This document shows, one piece after another, positions 25,978-34,341 of a stretch of 49,994 bases of DNA (its first letter is position 1; each line of letters begins with the position of its first letter). Position numbers and translations under genes: made by a program. Source of the stretch: Geomicrobium sp. JCM 19038 (lineage in GTDB: Bacteria; Bacillota; Bacilli; Bacillales; Marinococcaceae); assembly GCF_000698125.1 (NCBI RefSeq), contig NZ_BAXA01000020.1, positions 1 to 49,994 of the forward strand. The letters are read 5' to 3'. Under the pieces are notes generated by a model. The model saw only the letters and a list, made by a program, of their open reading frames with translations, was not told the origin of the DNA and did no database searches.

Positions 25978-27701
25978 CTATACGTCTAAATCTTGGTTCG
26001 TATCGTTTTTCTTTCTAAATATAAAGATCGCTTCTAAACAAATCCACGCGGCAAAAACAAACACGACAGAGCCGATACTGAATAATAGCCATTCTCCTGA
26101 CGGGAGCCATTCGGTCGTAATTTGAATGAACATCGCCGATAGCGTCATTGTTAAAAGGAAGATCATCGGTATGAGTGTGATGAAATAGTTCCTTCCGAGT
26201 TTCTTGAGCCAAATTGTGATGAGGAGAAGCGTAATACCGGCTAACAATTGGTTTTGAGTACCAAACAGTGGCCATAGTAAGTAACCACCAGAACCAAAAC
26301 CACGATCATCTCCTGGCATCATAACGAGAGCCATACTAGATGCAACAGCAATGGAAGTAGCAACATGTTTCTTCGTTAACGTAGGTACGTTATATTCCGT
26401 CGCAAGTTCAGCGATAATGTAGCGCATTAGTCGCACCGACGTATCAAGCGTTGTTGCTGCAAAGCTAATGACAATAACAGCTACAATCGTCTCAGCAACA
26501 TGTGCAGGAATCATTAATCCAGTCGCAAGTTGTCCAGCTCCAGCAATGAAATTGTTTAACCCTGTAGCATTTGCGTCATTAAAACTTGTATAAGCCGCAT
26601 TAAACGCATCGGCAGAAGCAAACAGCGTCGTAACAGCAATGATGGAGAGCAATGCAAGTACGCCTTCACCAACTGCTCCTAAGTAACCGACCATACGGGA
26701 ATCCGGTTCACGACGAATTTGTTTAGATGAAGTTCCCGATGCAACAAGGGCGTGGAAGCCAGAGATTGCGCCACAGGCGACAGTGATAAATAACAATGGA
26801 AACCAAGAAACATCATCAACAGATCGAGTAGCTGGTGCAGTGACTGTAGGGTTTGTTACGAAAATGGCAAGGTAAAGCAAACCGAGGCCGACGACAAATT
26901 GTTGGGCATTGATGTAGTCTCTTGCTGTAGTAAACGCCAAACTGGTAAAGTAGATGCAAAATACACATAAATGAATGAAATTACGATCCAAATTAAGAAA
27001 GCCATCGGAACAGCGCCCATTCCAAGAACAGTGCCTTCTTCGCCTCCGAAGTAACTAACTAAATCAATTTGTAATATAGGAAATTGAGCAGCGAGTACGG
27101 CTGTACCATACATAATGGCTAGAGCAATAATAGATGGGATCAGCATGCTTTTTTGACGCTTGTGGATCGCAACACCAATCCAAAGAGCGATCGGTATTTG
27201 AATGAATATTGAGATAACACTTGCTGGGAAGCTAATAAAAAGGTTTGCAACAACCCATGCAAATACGGCATTTACCATAACGACGAGGAGCAAAATAATG
27301 AACAAAAATAAGAGCTTTCCACGACGACCAATGAGTTTGTTGGCAATTGTTCCGACGGATTGACCTTTGTTCCGAACCGACAATGCAAGAGCACCAAAAT
27401 CATGAACACCTGCGGCGAATACAGTTCCAAGGACAACCCATATAAACGCAGGTAACCAACCCCAATAGACGGCGATAGCTGGTCCTAAAATAGGTGCTGC
27501 CCCAGCAACAGAGGTAAAATGATGCGCCCAAACGACGGATCTCTTCGTTGGAACAAAGTCGACCCCATCATTGTATTGTTCTGCAGGGGTTTGGAAATTT
27601 GGGTCTAATCTGAATACTTTCTCGGCAATGTATTTAGAATAATAGCGATAACCGAGAGCAAATACGATCATTCCAATTAAAGCTAAACCAATACCAGGCA
27701 T
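25978..27701 (-). CDS. cstA: Carbon starvation protein CstA family (pyruvate/peptide transporter), frameshifted as given
   Basis: Multi-helix membrane transporter; CstA/BtsT relatives take up pyruvate or peptides. N-terminal frame (26856-27701): YNDGVDFVPTKRSVVWAHHFTSVAGAAPILGPAIAVYWGWLPA is the family signature. C-terminal frame (25978 onward): the expected DYINAQQFVVGLGLLYLAIF, then SGFHALVASGTSSKQI and GFGSGGYLLWPLFGTQNQLLAG. One missing base near 26924 (minus strand CAGCAAGAG should be CAGCCAAGAG) breaks the frame; restored length is about 574 residues, normal for the short CstA form. Start ATG 27701, nine bases after GGAG. First gene of the cstA / CC protein / ArsA operon. Confidence 0.9.
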
Positions 27702-27757
27702 GATCAAACACTCCTTTCAAACGTGTTACGCTTAAGTATAAAGCCTTGTTCAACAAT

Positions 27758-27778
27758 TTTGTAGGATTTATTTACAAA
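27758..27778. repeat. Inverted repeat upstream of cstA
   Basis: TTTGTA-N9-TACAAA (27758-27763 and 27773-27778) in the divergent region between cstA and the cold shock gene, about 60-75 bases from the cstA start. A possible regulator site; it does not match a catabolite (cre) consensus. Confidence 0.35.
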
Positions 27779-27826
27779 GTATTTAAAAGAACCGCAGCTA
27801 AATGGTGTAATATTTAAAAAATTCGG

Positions 27827-27884
27827 TTGCATCAACGATTTATTCATGGTAATTTAGAAGGGAAAAAGTGAAGATGATTCACTT
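27827..27884 (+). promoter_or_regulatory. Promoter and 5' leader hairpin of the cold shock gene
   Basis: TTGCAT (27827-27832), 17-base spacer, TAATTT (27850-27855). A 7-bp hairpin AAGTGAA / TTCACTT (27866-27872 with 27878-27884) lies at the start of the leader, 12 bases before the ribosome site GTAAGGAGG. Leaders of cold shock mRNAs often fold; a role here is inferred. Confidence 0.5.
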
Positions 27885-27914
27885 GAGATTGAAATGTAAG
27901 GAGGCCTTTATACG

Positions 27915-28112
27915 ATGAAAGGCACAGTAAAGTGGTTTAACGCAGAAAAGGGTTTTGGTTTTATTGAAAGAGAAGACGGGGACGACGTATTTGTACATTT
28001 CTCTGCTATTCAAGTGGAAGGGTTTAAGACTCTCGAAGATGGTGAAACAGTAGAATTCGAAATCGTCGAAGGCGACAGAGGCCCGCAAGCGGCTAACGTT
28101 GTGCGTCCATAG
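27915..28112 (+). CDS. Cold shock protein (CspA/CspB family)
   Basis: 65-residue single-stranded nucleic acid-binding beta-barrel. Both RNA-binding motifs are intact: RNP1 KGFGFIE (about 13-19) and RNP2 VFVHFSAI (about 26-33). Starts [16 protein letters not shown] as usual. Acts as RNA chaperone in the cytoplasm. Strong ribosome site AAGGAGGCC upstream, own terminator downstream; monocistronic. Which paralogue it is (B, C or D) cannot be told. Confidence 0.95.
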   Translation: MKGTVKWFNAEKGFGFIEREDGDDVFVHFSAIQVEGFKTLEDGETVEFEIVEGDRGPQAANVVRP

Positions 28113-28128
28113 AAATTAATTAAGTTGG

Positions 28129-28158
28129 AAGCGGTTGCATCGTTGCACCGCTTTTTTC
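28129..28158 (+). terminator. Terminator of the cold shock gene
   Basis: Stem AAGCGGTTGCA / TGCACCGCTT (28129-28139 with 28144-28153, one bulge), TCGT loop, T6 tail. Confidence 0.85.
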
Positions 28159-28220
28159 TTTTTGATGGATCTAATAGGATAGGGGGGAGCTGTCAGACAT
28201 AGAGTTTGGCGGTGATTACG

Positions 28221-28774
28221 ATGTTTAGCATAAAAGTTAATGAACACATACAGATTCATCTAATAGAAATGAACCATATTGAAGCGATGTATGAAGCTGT
28301 ACATAACTCAAGAGCACATTTAAGGCGTTGGCTTCCTTGGTTGATCAGGTAAAATCAATATATGACTATCAACCAATTATAGGTTCTTGGCTCCAACAAT
28401 TTGCAGAAGGTAGAGGATTTCAAGCGGGGATTCGTTATGATGGTGAATTTGTCGGGATGATCGGCCTTCATGATATTGACTGGGCAAGTCGCAAAACGAC
28501 GATGGGATACTGGTTATCACAAGAGGCTGTCGGCAAAGGAATTATGACGAAAGCTGTGGATGCTTGTCTTCATGTTCTTTTCGAAGAATATCAACTAAAC
28601 CGTGTGCAAATTAATTGCGGTGTTGAAAATTTTGAAAGTCAAGGCATTCCTAAGCGCCTAGGGTTTGAATTGGAAGGGGTCGTTAAAGACGGAGAGTGGC
28701 TTTATGATCACTATCATGATTTATATCAATACAGTCTTTTACGATCAACTTGGTTGGAGCGACAACAGGGATAG
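28221..28774 (+). CDS. RimJ/RimL-type GNAT acetyltransferase (YdaF-like), frameshifted as given
   Basis: N-acetyltransferase that probably acetylates a protein N terminus or small amine. The 5' part starts FSIKVNEHIQIHLIEMNHIEAMYEAVHNSRAHLRRWLPW, like B. subtilis YdaF. The main part (from about 28328) continues with VDQVKSIYDY, GMIGLHDIDWASRKTTMGYWLSQEAVGKGIMTKAVDA (acetyl-CoA site) and NFESQGIPKRLGFELEG. One missing G in a GGG run near 28339-28340 (CCTTGGTTGATC should be CCTTGGGTTGATC) separates them; restored, about 185 residues. The start has only a weak site (GGCGGTGATTACG). Confidence 0.85.
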
Positions 28775-28797
28775 AGGAAAGGGAAGAACGTTGTACG

Positions 28798-29259
28798 ATG
28801 GAAACAAACGATTATTTAGCATTTAAGAAATACGATCATCTGATCGTCAGTATTTTATTTACGATCGCTTATTTTTTGTACATTTTTGCAATGGCTTCAT
28901 TTTCATTTCCTACGGTACTACTGATCATCGCGGTTATTTTTATCGCTTGGGCGATGTTTGAACGTCAAAACAGAAGAGCACTCCTGTCGCTAATCGTTCC
29001 GAAATATAAAGAAGTCATGAATTTTGAGCAGGTAATTGCCCCCGAAGCGCATCATAACTATCGTATTAGTTTGCGAATTAGTTTACTGCTCGTTGGGACG
29101 GCTTTGTTTGTGATTTCAATCTTACAATCATTAGGAACGATCCAAGTCGATGAGACGATGCTTACATTACCCGTCATTTATCCAATTGCACTCGTTGTCG
29201 TAAATGTGAACGTGCATTCGAGGTACAAACGGATGTTAGCTGAACGCAAACTGTCATAA
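28798..29259 (+). CDS. Uncharacterised four-helix membrane protein
   Basis: About 153 residues. Four hydrophobic segments: LIVSILFTIAYFLYIFAMASF, PTVLLIIAVIFIAWAMF, ISLLLVGTALFVISILQSL and LTLPVIYPIALVVVNVNV. A hydrophilic loop follows helix 2 (ERQNRRALLSLIVPKYKEVMNFEQ). I recognise no family. ATG 28798 follows GAGGAAAGGGAAG at a rather long spacing; the open frame runs further into the acetyltransferase gene. Probably cotranscribed with it. Confidence 0.6.
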   Translation: METNDYLAFKKYDHLIVSILFTIAYFLYIFAMASFSFPTVLLIIAVIFIAWAMFERQNRRALLSLIVPKYKEVMNFEQVIAPEAHHNYRISLRISLLLVGTALFVISILQSLGTIQVDETMLTLPVIYPIALVVVNVNVHSRYKRMLAERKLS

Positions 29260-29271
29260 AAATTGACATCT

Positions 29272-29339
29272 AGCCGTATGAGCGAGGAATAGTGATGATT
29301 ATCTAGCTTTAGTTATCTCACTCGCTCGTACGGCTTTTT
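29272..29339 (+). terminator. Long-loop hairpin terminator
   Basis: 15-bp stem AGCCGTATGAGCGAG / CTCGCTCGTACGGCT (29272-29286 with 29321-29335, one G-U pair) with a 34-base loop, ending in T5. Confidence 0.75.
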
Positions 29340-29385
29340 AGCGTAATTATCGCAATTAACAGGTAATATATACGAATCAGTAAGT

Positions 29386-29413
29386 TTGAACCATTTTTAA
29401 TATATGATAAGAT
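29386..29413 (+). promoter_or_regulatory. Likely promoter of the ehu operon
   Basis: TTGAAC (29386-29391), 16-base spacer, TAAGAT (29408-29413), about 80 bases before ehuB. No obvious palindromic operator is seen in the leader. Confidence 0.45.
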
Positions 29414-29495
29414 AAGAAAAAGCTACGAGTCATACTTATTTCTAGGACAACGTAGTATCAGGTAAATAATAAGAATTTTAAGGGGAGATTAACGA

Positions 29496-30377
29496 ATGCG
29501 AAAATTCGGTCTTATTTTATTTCCAGCTGCAATTTTAGCGCTTGCTGCATGTGGAACGAGCACATCTGTTGAGGATTTTCAAGAGAACGGGGTAACGTTA
29601 GGTGTTGCCAACGAAGAACCATACGGATACATAGACACAAGTACAGACGAAGCAACTGGAGCGAGTGCTGAGATTGCTCGAGCTGTATTCGAACGTATGG
29701 GTGTTGAAGTCATTGATGCAGAAGTTTCGGATTGGGATAACCTAATTCCTAGTTTAAATGCTGGCAACTATGATGTTGTTACGGCGGGCATGGACGTTCA
29801 ACCAGAGCGTTGTGAAAATGCTTCCTTTGGTGATATTGAATATAGTTATGGTGAAGGAATGGCAGTACAAGCTGGGAACCCAATGGATCTTCATAGTTAT
29901 GAAGATGCAGTTGAAGCAGGGGCGACAATTTCAGTGATGTCTGGGGCGAATCAATTCGGCATGCTAGAAGCGATTGCTGAAGAAAAAGGGCTCGATCCTG
30001 AAGCAGACTTGAACATTATGCCAGCGAATGACATCCCAGGAAACATAGCAGCAGTTGAATCAGGCGATGCAGATGTTACCGTAATGACCGATGCGACGAT
30101 GAACGCAGCGATTGCGACAGCTGATGAGAATTTAATTGAACAACCAGAGAACTTCACAAACCCAGTTATTGAAGGTGAAGAGCAAGTTGCTTACGGTGCA
30201 GCGCTATTCCGTAGTGACGATGATGAATTGCGTGAAGCATATAACGAAGCGTTAGCGGACTTACAAGGTAGTGACGAGTTTGTCGCAATCTTAGAAGAAT
30301 TCGGGTTTAGTGCGGACAATGTCGTTGAAGGTGTAACAACAGAAGATCGTTGTAATGCAGGTGGAGATGAAGGCTAA
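29496..30377 (+). CDS. ehuB: Ectoine/hydroxyectoine ABC transporter binding lipoprotein
   Basis: Captures ectoine or hydroxyectoine outside the cell for uptake as osmoprotectant or nutrient. 293 residues; signal peptide with lipobox LALAAC (Cys19). EhuB pattern: GVTLGVANEEPYGYIDTSTDEATGASAEIARAVFERMG, SDWDNLIPSLNAGNYDVVTAGMDVQPERCENASF and a C-terminal EEFGFSADNV followed by a conserved Cys (EDRCNAG). Very acidic, as expected for an external protein of a salt- or alkali-tolerant cell. Followed by a hairpin, then the permease genes. Confidence 0.9.
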   Translation: MRKFGLILFPAAILALAACGTSTSVEDFQENGVTLGVANEEPYGYIDTSTDEATGASAEIARAVFERMGVEVIDAEVSDWDNLIPSLNAGNYDVVTAGMDVQPERCENASFGDIEYSYGEGMAVQAGNPMDLHSYEDAVEAGATISVMSGANQFGMLEAIAEEKGLDPEADLNIMPANDIPGNIAAVESGDADVTVMTDATMNAAIATADENLIEQPENFTNPVIEGEEQVAYGAALFRSDDDELREAYNEALADLQGSDEFVAILEEFGFSADNVVEGVTTEDRCNAGGDEG

Positions 30378-30396
30378 GCGTAAGCTTTAATCGATG

Positions 30397-30431
30397 AAGC
30401 ACGGCGGGAATACAAACGTCCGTGCTTTTTT
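30397..30431 (+). terminator. Internal terminator/attenuator between ehuB and ehuC
   Basis: Eight-bp stem AAGCACGG / CCGTGCTT (30397-30404 with 30420-30427) and T6. Partial read-through here would give more binding protein than permease, a common arrangement in ABC importers. Confidence 0.75.
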
Positions 30432-30467
30432 ACATCACAAGATTAAGCAAGAAAGAGGAGACTGGAG

Positions 30468-31136
30468 ATGTTCACTAACATCGATACATTTTTACCGTAT
30501 ATATTAGGTGGATTAACGACGACCGTACAAGCATTTCTGTTTGGTGCAGTTCTCGCGTATTCGATTGCTATTGTTGCTGGTCTTGCAAGGACGAGCCGGC
30601 TTGCAATTGTTCGTGGTGTTGCAACGGTTTTTGTTGAACTTTTTCGTGGAACTTCTTTACTCGTGCAAATGTTCTTCTTTGCGTTTGCCTTTCCGGCATT
30701 AATGCCATTTACAATGTCAACGTTTATCGCTGGTGGCCTGGCACTCGGGCTAAACTATGGTGCGTATGCATCAGAAGTCGTAAGAGGAGCGGTACTAGCT
30801 GTACCTAAAGGGCAAAAAGAAGCTGCGATTTCTTTAAATATGTCTAAGTTTCAAACGATGCGAAGAGTCGTTTTGCCTCAAGCGTTTCGTCTCATGTTGC
30901 CTGGGCTTGGAAACAATGCGATTGAACTTTTAAAAGGAACGTCACTCGTTTACTTTATCTCTTTAGCAGATATGACGTTTAACGCGAACATCTTAAGAAG
31001 TTCCAATACGTCACTCGTATCACAAGTTGAGATTTATACGTATTTGTTGCTCGTTTATTTCGTGCTGGCGTTGCCACTCGTCTTCCTTACTCGTTGGCTT
31101 GAGAAACGTGCTTCGAAAGGAGTGAGTACAGCATGA
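30468..31136 (+). CDS. ehuC: Ectoine ABC transporter permease EhuC
   Basis: 222-residue inner-membrane permease of the polar amino acid type, about five helices. The EAA loop is present (GQKEAAISLNMSKFQTMRRVVLPQAFRLMLPGLGNNAIELLKGTSLV). ATG 30468 follows AGAGGAGACTGGAG. It overlaps ehuD by four bases (ATGA). Pairs with EhuD to form the pore. Confidence 0.88.
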   Translation: MFTNIDTFLPYILGGLTTTVQAFLFGAVLAYSIAIVAGLARTSRLAIVRGVATVFVELFRGTSLLVQMFFFAFAFPALMPFTMSTFIAGGLALGLNYGAYASEVVRGAVLAVPKGQKEAAISLNMSKFQTMRRVVLPQAFRLMLPGLGNNAIELLKGTSLVYFISLADMTFNANILRSSNTSLVSQVEIYTYLLLVYFVLALPLVFLTRWLEKRASKGVSTA

Positions 31137-31801
31137 CGTGGGATTGGGCATTTGCATTTGAGATTTTTCCAAGAATACTACAAGGGGTTGGCGTAACGAT
31201 TGGTGCGACGTTTTCTGCCTTTGCAATTTCATTAACACTTGGTCTCGTTTTAACGTTACTTAGAAGGTCGTCGTTCAAACCGTTATCGTTAACTGTTGCA
31301 GGAATTATTGAGTTTATACGCGTAACACCGCCGCTTGTCCAGCTGTTCTTCGTCTATTTTGCATTTGATATGGGTCCTTTTTTAACAGGTGCGATTGTGC
31401 TCGGTGTTCATTACAGTACGTATGTGTCTGAAGTTTATCGCTCAGGAATTAATTCAGTTCCCAAGAGTCAGTGGGAAGCAAGTCGAGCATTAAACTTTTC
31501 ACCTGTTCAGACGTGGCGGAAAGTCGTGTTACCACAAGCGATTCCTCCAATTATTCCTATGCTCGGGAATTACTTAATTATCTTATTCAAAGAAACGCCT
31601 TTACTAATGGGGATTTATGTAACAGAAATGATGATGATTGCTCGTTCTATTGGTGCGGAAACGTATCGCTTCTTAGAACCAATCACGATTGTAGGGTTTA
31701 TATTCCTCGTTCTAAGCTATCCGTGTGCACTATTCATTCGATATTTAGAACGTAAATCTGGTCAAATTCCTGGAAGTGCTGAAAAAGGAGTGAAAGCATG
31801 A
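31133..31801 (+). CDS. ehuD: Ectoine ABC transporter permease EhuD
   Basis: Second permease subunit, 222 residues. The EAA loop reads KSQWEASRALNFSPVQTWRKVVLPQAIPPIIPMLGNYLIILFKETPLL. N-terminal TWDWAFAFEIFPRILQGVGVTIGATFSAFAIS is typical of EhuD. Start and stop both overlap neighbours by four bases (ATGA), so ehuC, ehuD and ehuA are translationally coupled. Confidence 0.88.
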   Translation: MTWDWAFAFEIFPRILQGVGVTIGATFSAFAISLTLGLVLTLLRRSSFKPLSLTVAGIIEFIRVTPPLVQLFFVYFAFDMGPFLTGAIVLGVHYSTYVSEVYRSGINSVPKSQWEASRALNFSPVQTWRKVVLPQAIPPIIPMLGNYLIILFKETPLLMGIYVTEMMMIARSIGAETYRFLEPITIVGFIFLVLSYPCALFIRYLERKSGQIPGSAEKGVKA

Positions 31802-32604
31802 CAGAACTAGCAGAGAATCTAGAACCGGCACGAGAGGTGATCGTTCGGTACAATAACGTTAAGAAAGCGTTTGGTAACAATATTGTGCTAAACGATTTAA
31901 ATCTTGATGTATATAAGGGAGAGAAAGTTGCGCTGATTGGACCATCAGGTTCAGGGAAGACAACGATTATCCGAATGTTGATGACGCTCGAACAACCATC
32001 ATCAGGAACGATTGAAATCGATGGTGAGCACCTTTGGCATAAAGAAGTAAATGGTCAATTAAAGGATGCGGATGAAAAGCATCTACGAAAAGTCCGTGGC
32101 AAGATTGGTATGGTGTTTCAGCAGTACAACTTATTTCCGCATATGTCAATCATGCGAAATTGTACAGAAGCACCTATTCACGTTTTGGGTCTATCGAAAG
32201 ATGAAGCGAAAGAGCGTGCACTGCAAATGTTACAAAAGGTTGGATTAAGTGACAAAGTGGATATGTACCCTTCGCAGCTTTCTGGTGGACAGCAGCAACG
32301 TGTTGCGATTGCAAGGTCCCTCGTTATGCAACCGAAAGTGATGTTGTTTGACGAAGTGACTGCAGCCTTAGATCCGGAGCTCGTCGGAGAAGTGCTTGAG
32401 GTCATCAAAGATATTGCATCAGAAGGTGAGACGACGATGATGCTCATCACACATGAAATGGATTTCGCTCGTGATGTGGCAGATCGTGTCTTGTTTTTAG
32501 ACAATGGTTTAATTGCAGAACACGGCACACCTTACGATGTGATCGAGAATCCACAAAGTGATCGCTTGAAATCATTCCTCGGTCGATTTAATAGTGCTCA
32601 CTAA
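31798..32604 (+). CDS. ehuA: Ectoine ABC transporter ATP-binding protein EhuA
   Basis: 268-residue ATPase that drives ectoine uptake. Walker A GPSGSGKTT (48-56), Q-loop MVFQQYNLFPHMS, signature LSGGQQQR (161-168), Walker B VMLFDE (181-186) followed by VTAALDPE instead of the usual PTSALDPE, and the H-loop ITHEMDFA. Complete. Overlaps ehuD by four bases; a terminator follows. The order B-C-D-A matches known ehu operons apart from the position of A. Confidence 0.9.
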   Translation: MTELAENLEPAREVIVRYNNVKKAFGNNIVLNDLNLDVYKGEKVALIGPSGSGKTTIIRMLMTLEQPSSGTIEIDGEHLWHKEVNGQLKDADEKHLRKVRGKIGMVFQQYNLFPHMSIMRNCTEAPIHVLGLSKDEAKERALQMLQKVGLSDKVDMYPSQLSGGQQQRVAIARSLVMQPKVMLFDEVTAALDPELVGEVLEVIKDIASEGETTMMLITHEMDFARDVADRVLFLDNGLIAEHGTPYDVIENPQSDRLKSFLGRFNSAH

Positions 32605-32610
32605 AGGTAG

Positions 32611-32643
32611 AAGGCTTTGGGAATTTCCCGAGGCCTTTTTTTA
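32611..32643 (+). terminator. Terminator of the ehu operon
   Basis: Stem AAGGCTTTGGG / CCCGAGGCCTT (within 32611-32637) and a run of seven T. Confidence 0.8.
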
Positions 32644-32674
32644 CGTTATTATAAGAGATAGGTGGTGAATAGAG

Positions 32675-33457
32675 ATGAATGAAAATGTTAGAGAGACTCA
32701 TCCGCTTATCTATTGTATAACGAATGATGTGGTGATGAATTTCACAGCAAACGGTCTGCTAGCAGTTGGGGCAGCTCCTGTTATGAGTAAGCAACCAAAA
32801 GAAGCAGCAGATCTGGCTGCAGCAGCTAACGGACTTCTATTAAATATGGGGACGCTTACCGATGTTCAGTTTGAAGCTATGAGGAATGCAGGCGTTTCAG
32901 CGAATCTAAACAATGTCCCAATCGTATTCGACCCTGTTGCAGTAGGTGCAACTACTTTTCGCTCACAATCAGCGGTACAATTGCTAGAACAAATTGAGAT
33001 GACCGTTGTTCGTGGGAACAGCGGGGAAGTTGCTTCATTAGTAGGAATGGAAGCGAACGTACGAGGCGTAGATGGTTCTAGTGCAATTGACACTAGCACG
33101 ATTGCGAAAAAAGCGGCGAAAGAGCTTAACACGATTGTTTGTGTGACCGGTGAAACGGATGCTGTAAGTGACGGAGAACAGACGATTACAATTACAAGTG
33201 GTCACGAGTGGTTAACGAAAGTTGTCGGTACAGGTTGTCTACTCGGTGCAATAATTACTGCTTACGTTAGTACCGACCAAGAGAACACATTAGAAGCGGT
33301 AGCTAGTGCCCTCGTTGATTATGGATTATGTGCGGAAGCGGCGTATACGCGTAGCGAGCAGGATGGAATCGGAACGTTTCAACAAGCATTTCTTGATGAA
33401 TTGTCAAAAAGAACAAGCACTACAACGCTTAGTAAAGAGCATTTTGTATACGTATAA
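32675..33457 (+). CDS. thiM: Hydroxyethylthiazole kinase
   Basis: Phosphorylates the thiazole alcohol salvaged for thiamine synthesis. 260 residues, full length. ThiM motifs: PLIYCITNDVVMNFTANGLLAVGAAPVMSK at the N terminus, LLLNMGTL, VFDPVAVGATTFR, RGNSGEVASLVG, and the anion-hole VGTGCLLGA with catalytic Cys near the C terminus. ATG 32675 follows GATAGGTGGTGAATAGAG. It stands alone without thiE or thiD, and the 70 bases upstream hold no thiamine riboswitch. Confidence 0.93.
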   Translation: MNENVRETHPLIYCITNDVVMNFTANGLLAVGAAPVMSKQPKEAADLAAAANGLLLNMGTLTDVQFEAMRNAGVSANLNNVPIVFDPVAVGATTFRSQSAVQLLEQIEMTVVRGNSGEVASLVGMEANVRGVDGSSAIDTSTIAKKAAKELNTIVCVTGETDAVSDGEQTITITSGHEWLTKVVGTGCLLGAIITAYVSTDQENTLEAVASALVDYGLCAEAAYTRSEQDGIGTFQQAFLDELSKRTSTTTLSKEHFVYV

Positions 33458-33511
33458 ACAAAACTCCCGTAAATCCACTCTAAATAGGAGAGGACATCGG
33501 GAGTTTTGTTT
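33456..33511. terminator. Bidirectional terminator between thiM and a small minus-strand gene
   Basis: 14-bp perfect stem AAACAAAACTCCCG / CGGGAGTTTTGTTT (33456-33469 with 33498-33511) with a 28-base loop. Confidence 0.8.
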
Positions 33512-33513
33512 GT

Positions 33514-33627
33514 TTAGACATCGCGTTTTGAAGAAGTTCTAAAGAAGACGAAAGCCATACCTGTACTGACTGCTACCATAATGAAAGAAAAACCGAGAAT
33601 TGCTAACAAACCAGCTGGTGTCATCAT
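33514..33627 (-). CDS. Small single-helix membrane protein
   Basis: 37 residues: MMTPAGLLAILGFSFIMVAV then STGMAFVFFRTSSKRDV. One strong membrane helix and a short basic tail. Three consecutive ATG codons (33630, 33627, 33624) follow GAGAGG; 33627 gives the best spacing. The strong coding look, ribosome site and downstream terminator support a real gene. I do not recognise a family and claim no function. Confidence 0.55.
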   Translation of the reverse strand: MMTPAGLLAILGFSFIMVAVSTGMAFVFFRTSSKRDV

Positions 33628-33725
33628 CATCAACCTCTCGACATAGTGACATCCTTAACGTAAGTGTAGCGCTTTCATATGAATTAAGCAAGAAATTTCA
33701 GTAAATTACAAAAGCAATCAACTAT

Positions 33726-33753
33726 ACGGGCAATCCCTCTTACGCATAGAGTA
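33726..33753 (+). promoter_or_regulatory. Sigma-K type promoter of the coat gene
   Basis: AC (33726-33727), 17-base spacer, CATAGAGTA (33745-33753), an exact match to the sigma-K form AC-N16/17-CATANNNTA. It lies just ahead of the ribosome site of the CotY/CotZ-like gene, which fits late mother-cell expression. Confidence 0.72.
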
Positions 33754-33773
33754 TTGTAAAAGGAGGATGAGCT

Positions 33774-34265
33774 ATGGGCTGTCATAGTGGTAATAAAAAG
33801 CATGAACCAAAAATACCTTGTCTAGATCAACATCAACATCGATGCGGATGTGGGTGTTCATGTGTATGTAAAGAGGTCGAGTGGATTTTAAAGCATCAAA
33901 CAGATGGATGTGCACAGTCTTGTTATTGCTTATCGTTAAAAAACGAAGGTAAATATGGAACAATTCCTGTCCTATTTAAAACATCCCACAATCATTTACT
34001 TTATGCGTTTGGGAAAGATCGCTTCGGTGAATCGTTTGTTACTGTTTATTTTCGAGTGAAAGACATTGACGATGAAGGATGCGTCACTCTTGAACTACTG
34101 AGACCTTCAACACCAATTGTTGTACCAGAAAGCGCAACGCAAATTCCAATTCAAAGTGTGAATGTGGATCAAGTACAATTGCAAAGAACGTGGCAATATG
34201 CAGTTGTTGATTGTCATGCGCTTTGCCAAGTACAATGTCTAGATCCAAATTTAGTCAGACGTTGA
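33774..34265 (+). CDS. CotY/CotZ/ExsY-type spore coat or exosporium protein
   Basis: 163 residues rich in Cys, especially near the N terminus (HRCGCGCSCVCKEVEWILKHQTDGCAQSCYC). The later part has TIPVLFKTSHNHLLYAFGKD, YFRVKDIDDEGCVTLELLRP and a C-terminal DCHALCQVQCLDP. This is the CotY/CotZ/ExsY family, which forms disulphide-linked two-dimensional lattices in the outer spore layers. AAAGGAGGATGAGCT precedes ATG 33774. Expression by sigma-K is supported by the promoter at 33726-33753. Confidence 0.9.
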   Translation: MGCHSGNKKHEPKIPCLDQHQHRCGCGCSCVCKEVEWILKHQTDGCAQSCYCLSLKNEGKYGTIPVLFKTSHNHLLYAFGKDRFGESFVTVYFRVKDIDDEGCVTLELLRPSTPIVVPESATQIPIQSVNVDQVQLQRTWQYAVVDCHALCQVQCLDPNLVRR

Positions 34266-34341
34266 AACTTCTTATACCGATGAAACGTATAAAGAGTGTT
34301 AGAATAAATGTAGATAATCGTCGCAAGAGGAGATGAATCAT

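Noticed and set aside
27702-27800. Catabolite (cre) site upstream of cstA
   Set aside because: The closest match around the minus-strand TTAAGCGTAA fails at several fixed positions of the cre consensus.
32605-32674. Thiamine (TPP) riboswitch before thiM
   Set aside because: The gap is only 70 bases, half of it the ehu terminator, and lacks the CUGAGA core.
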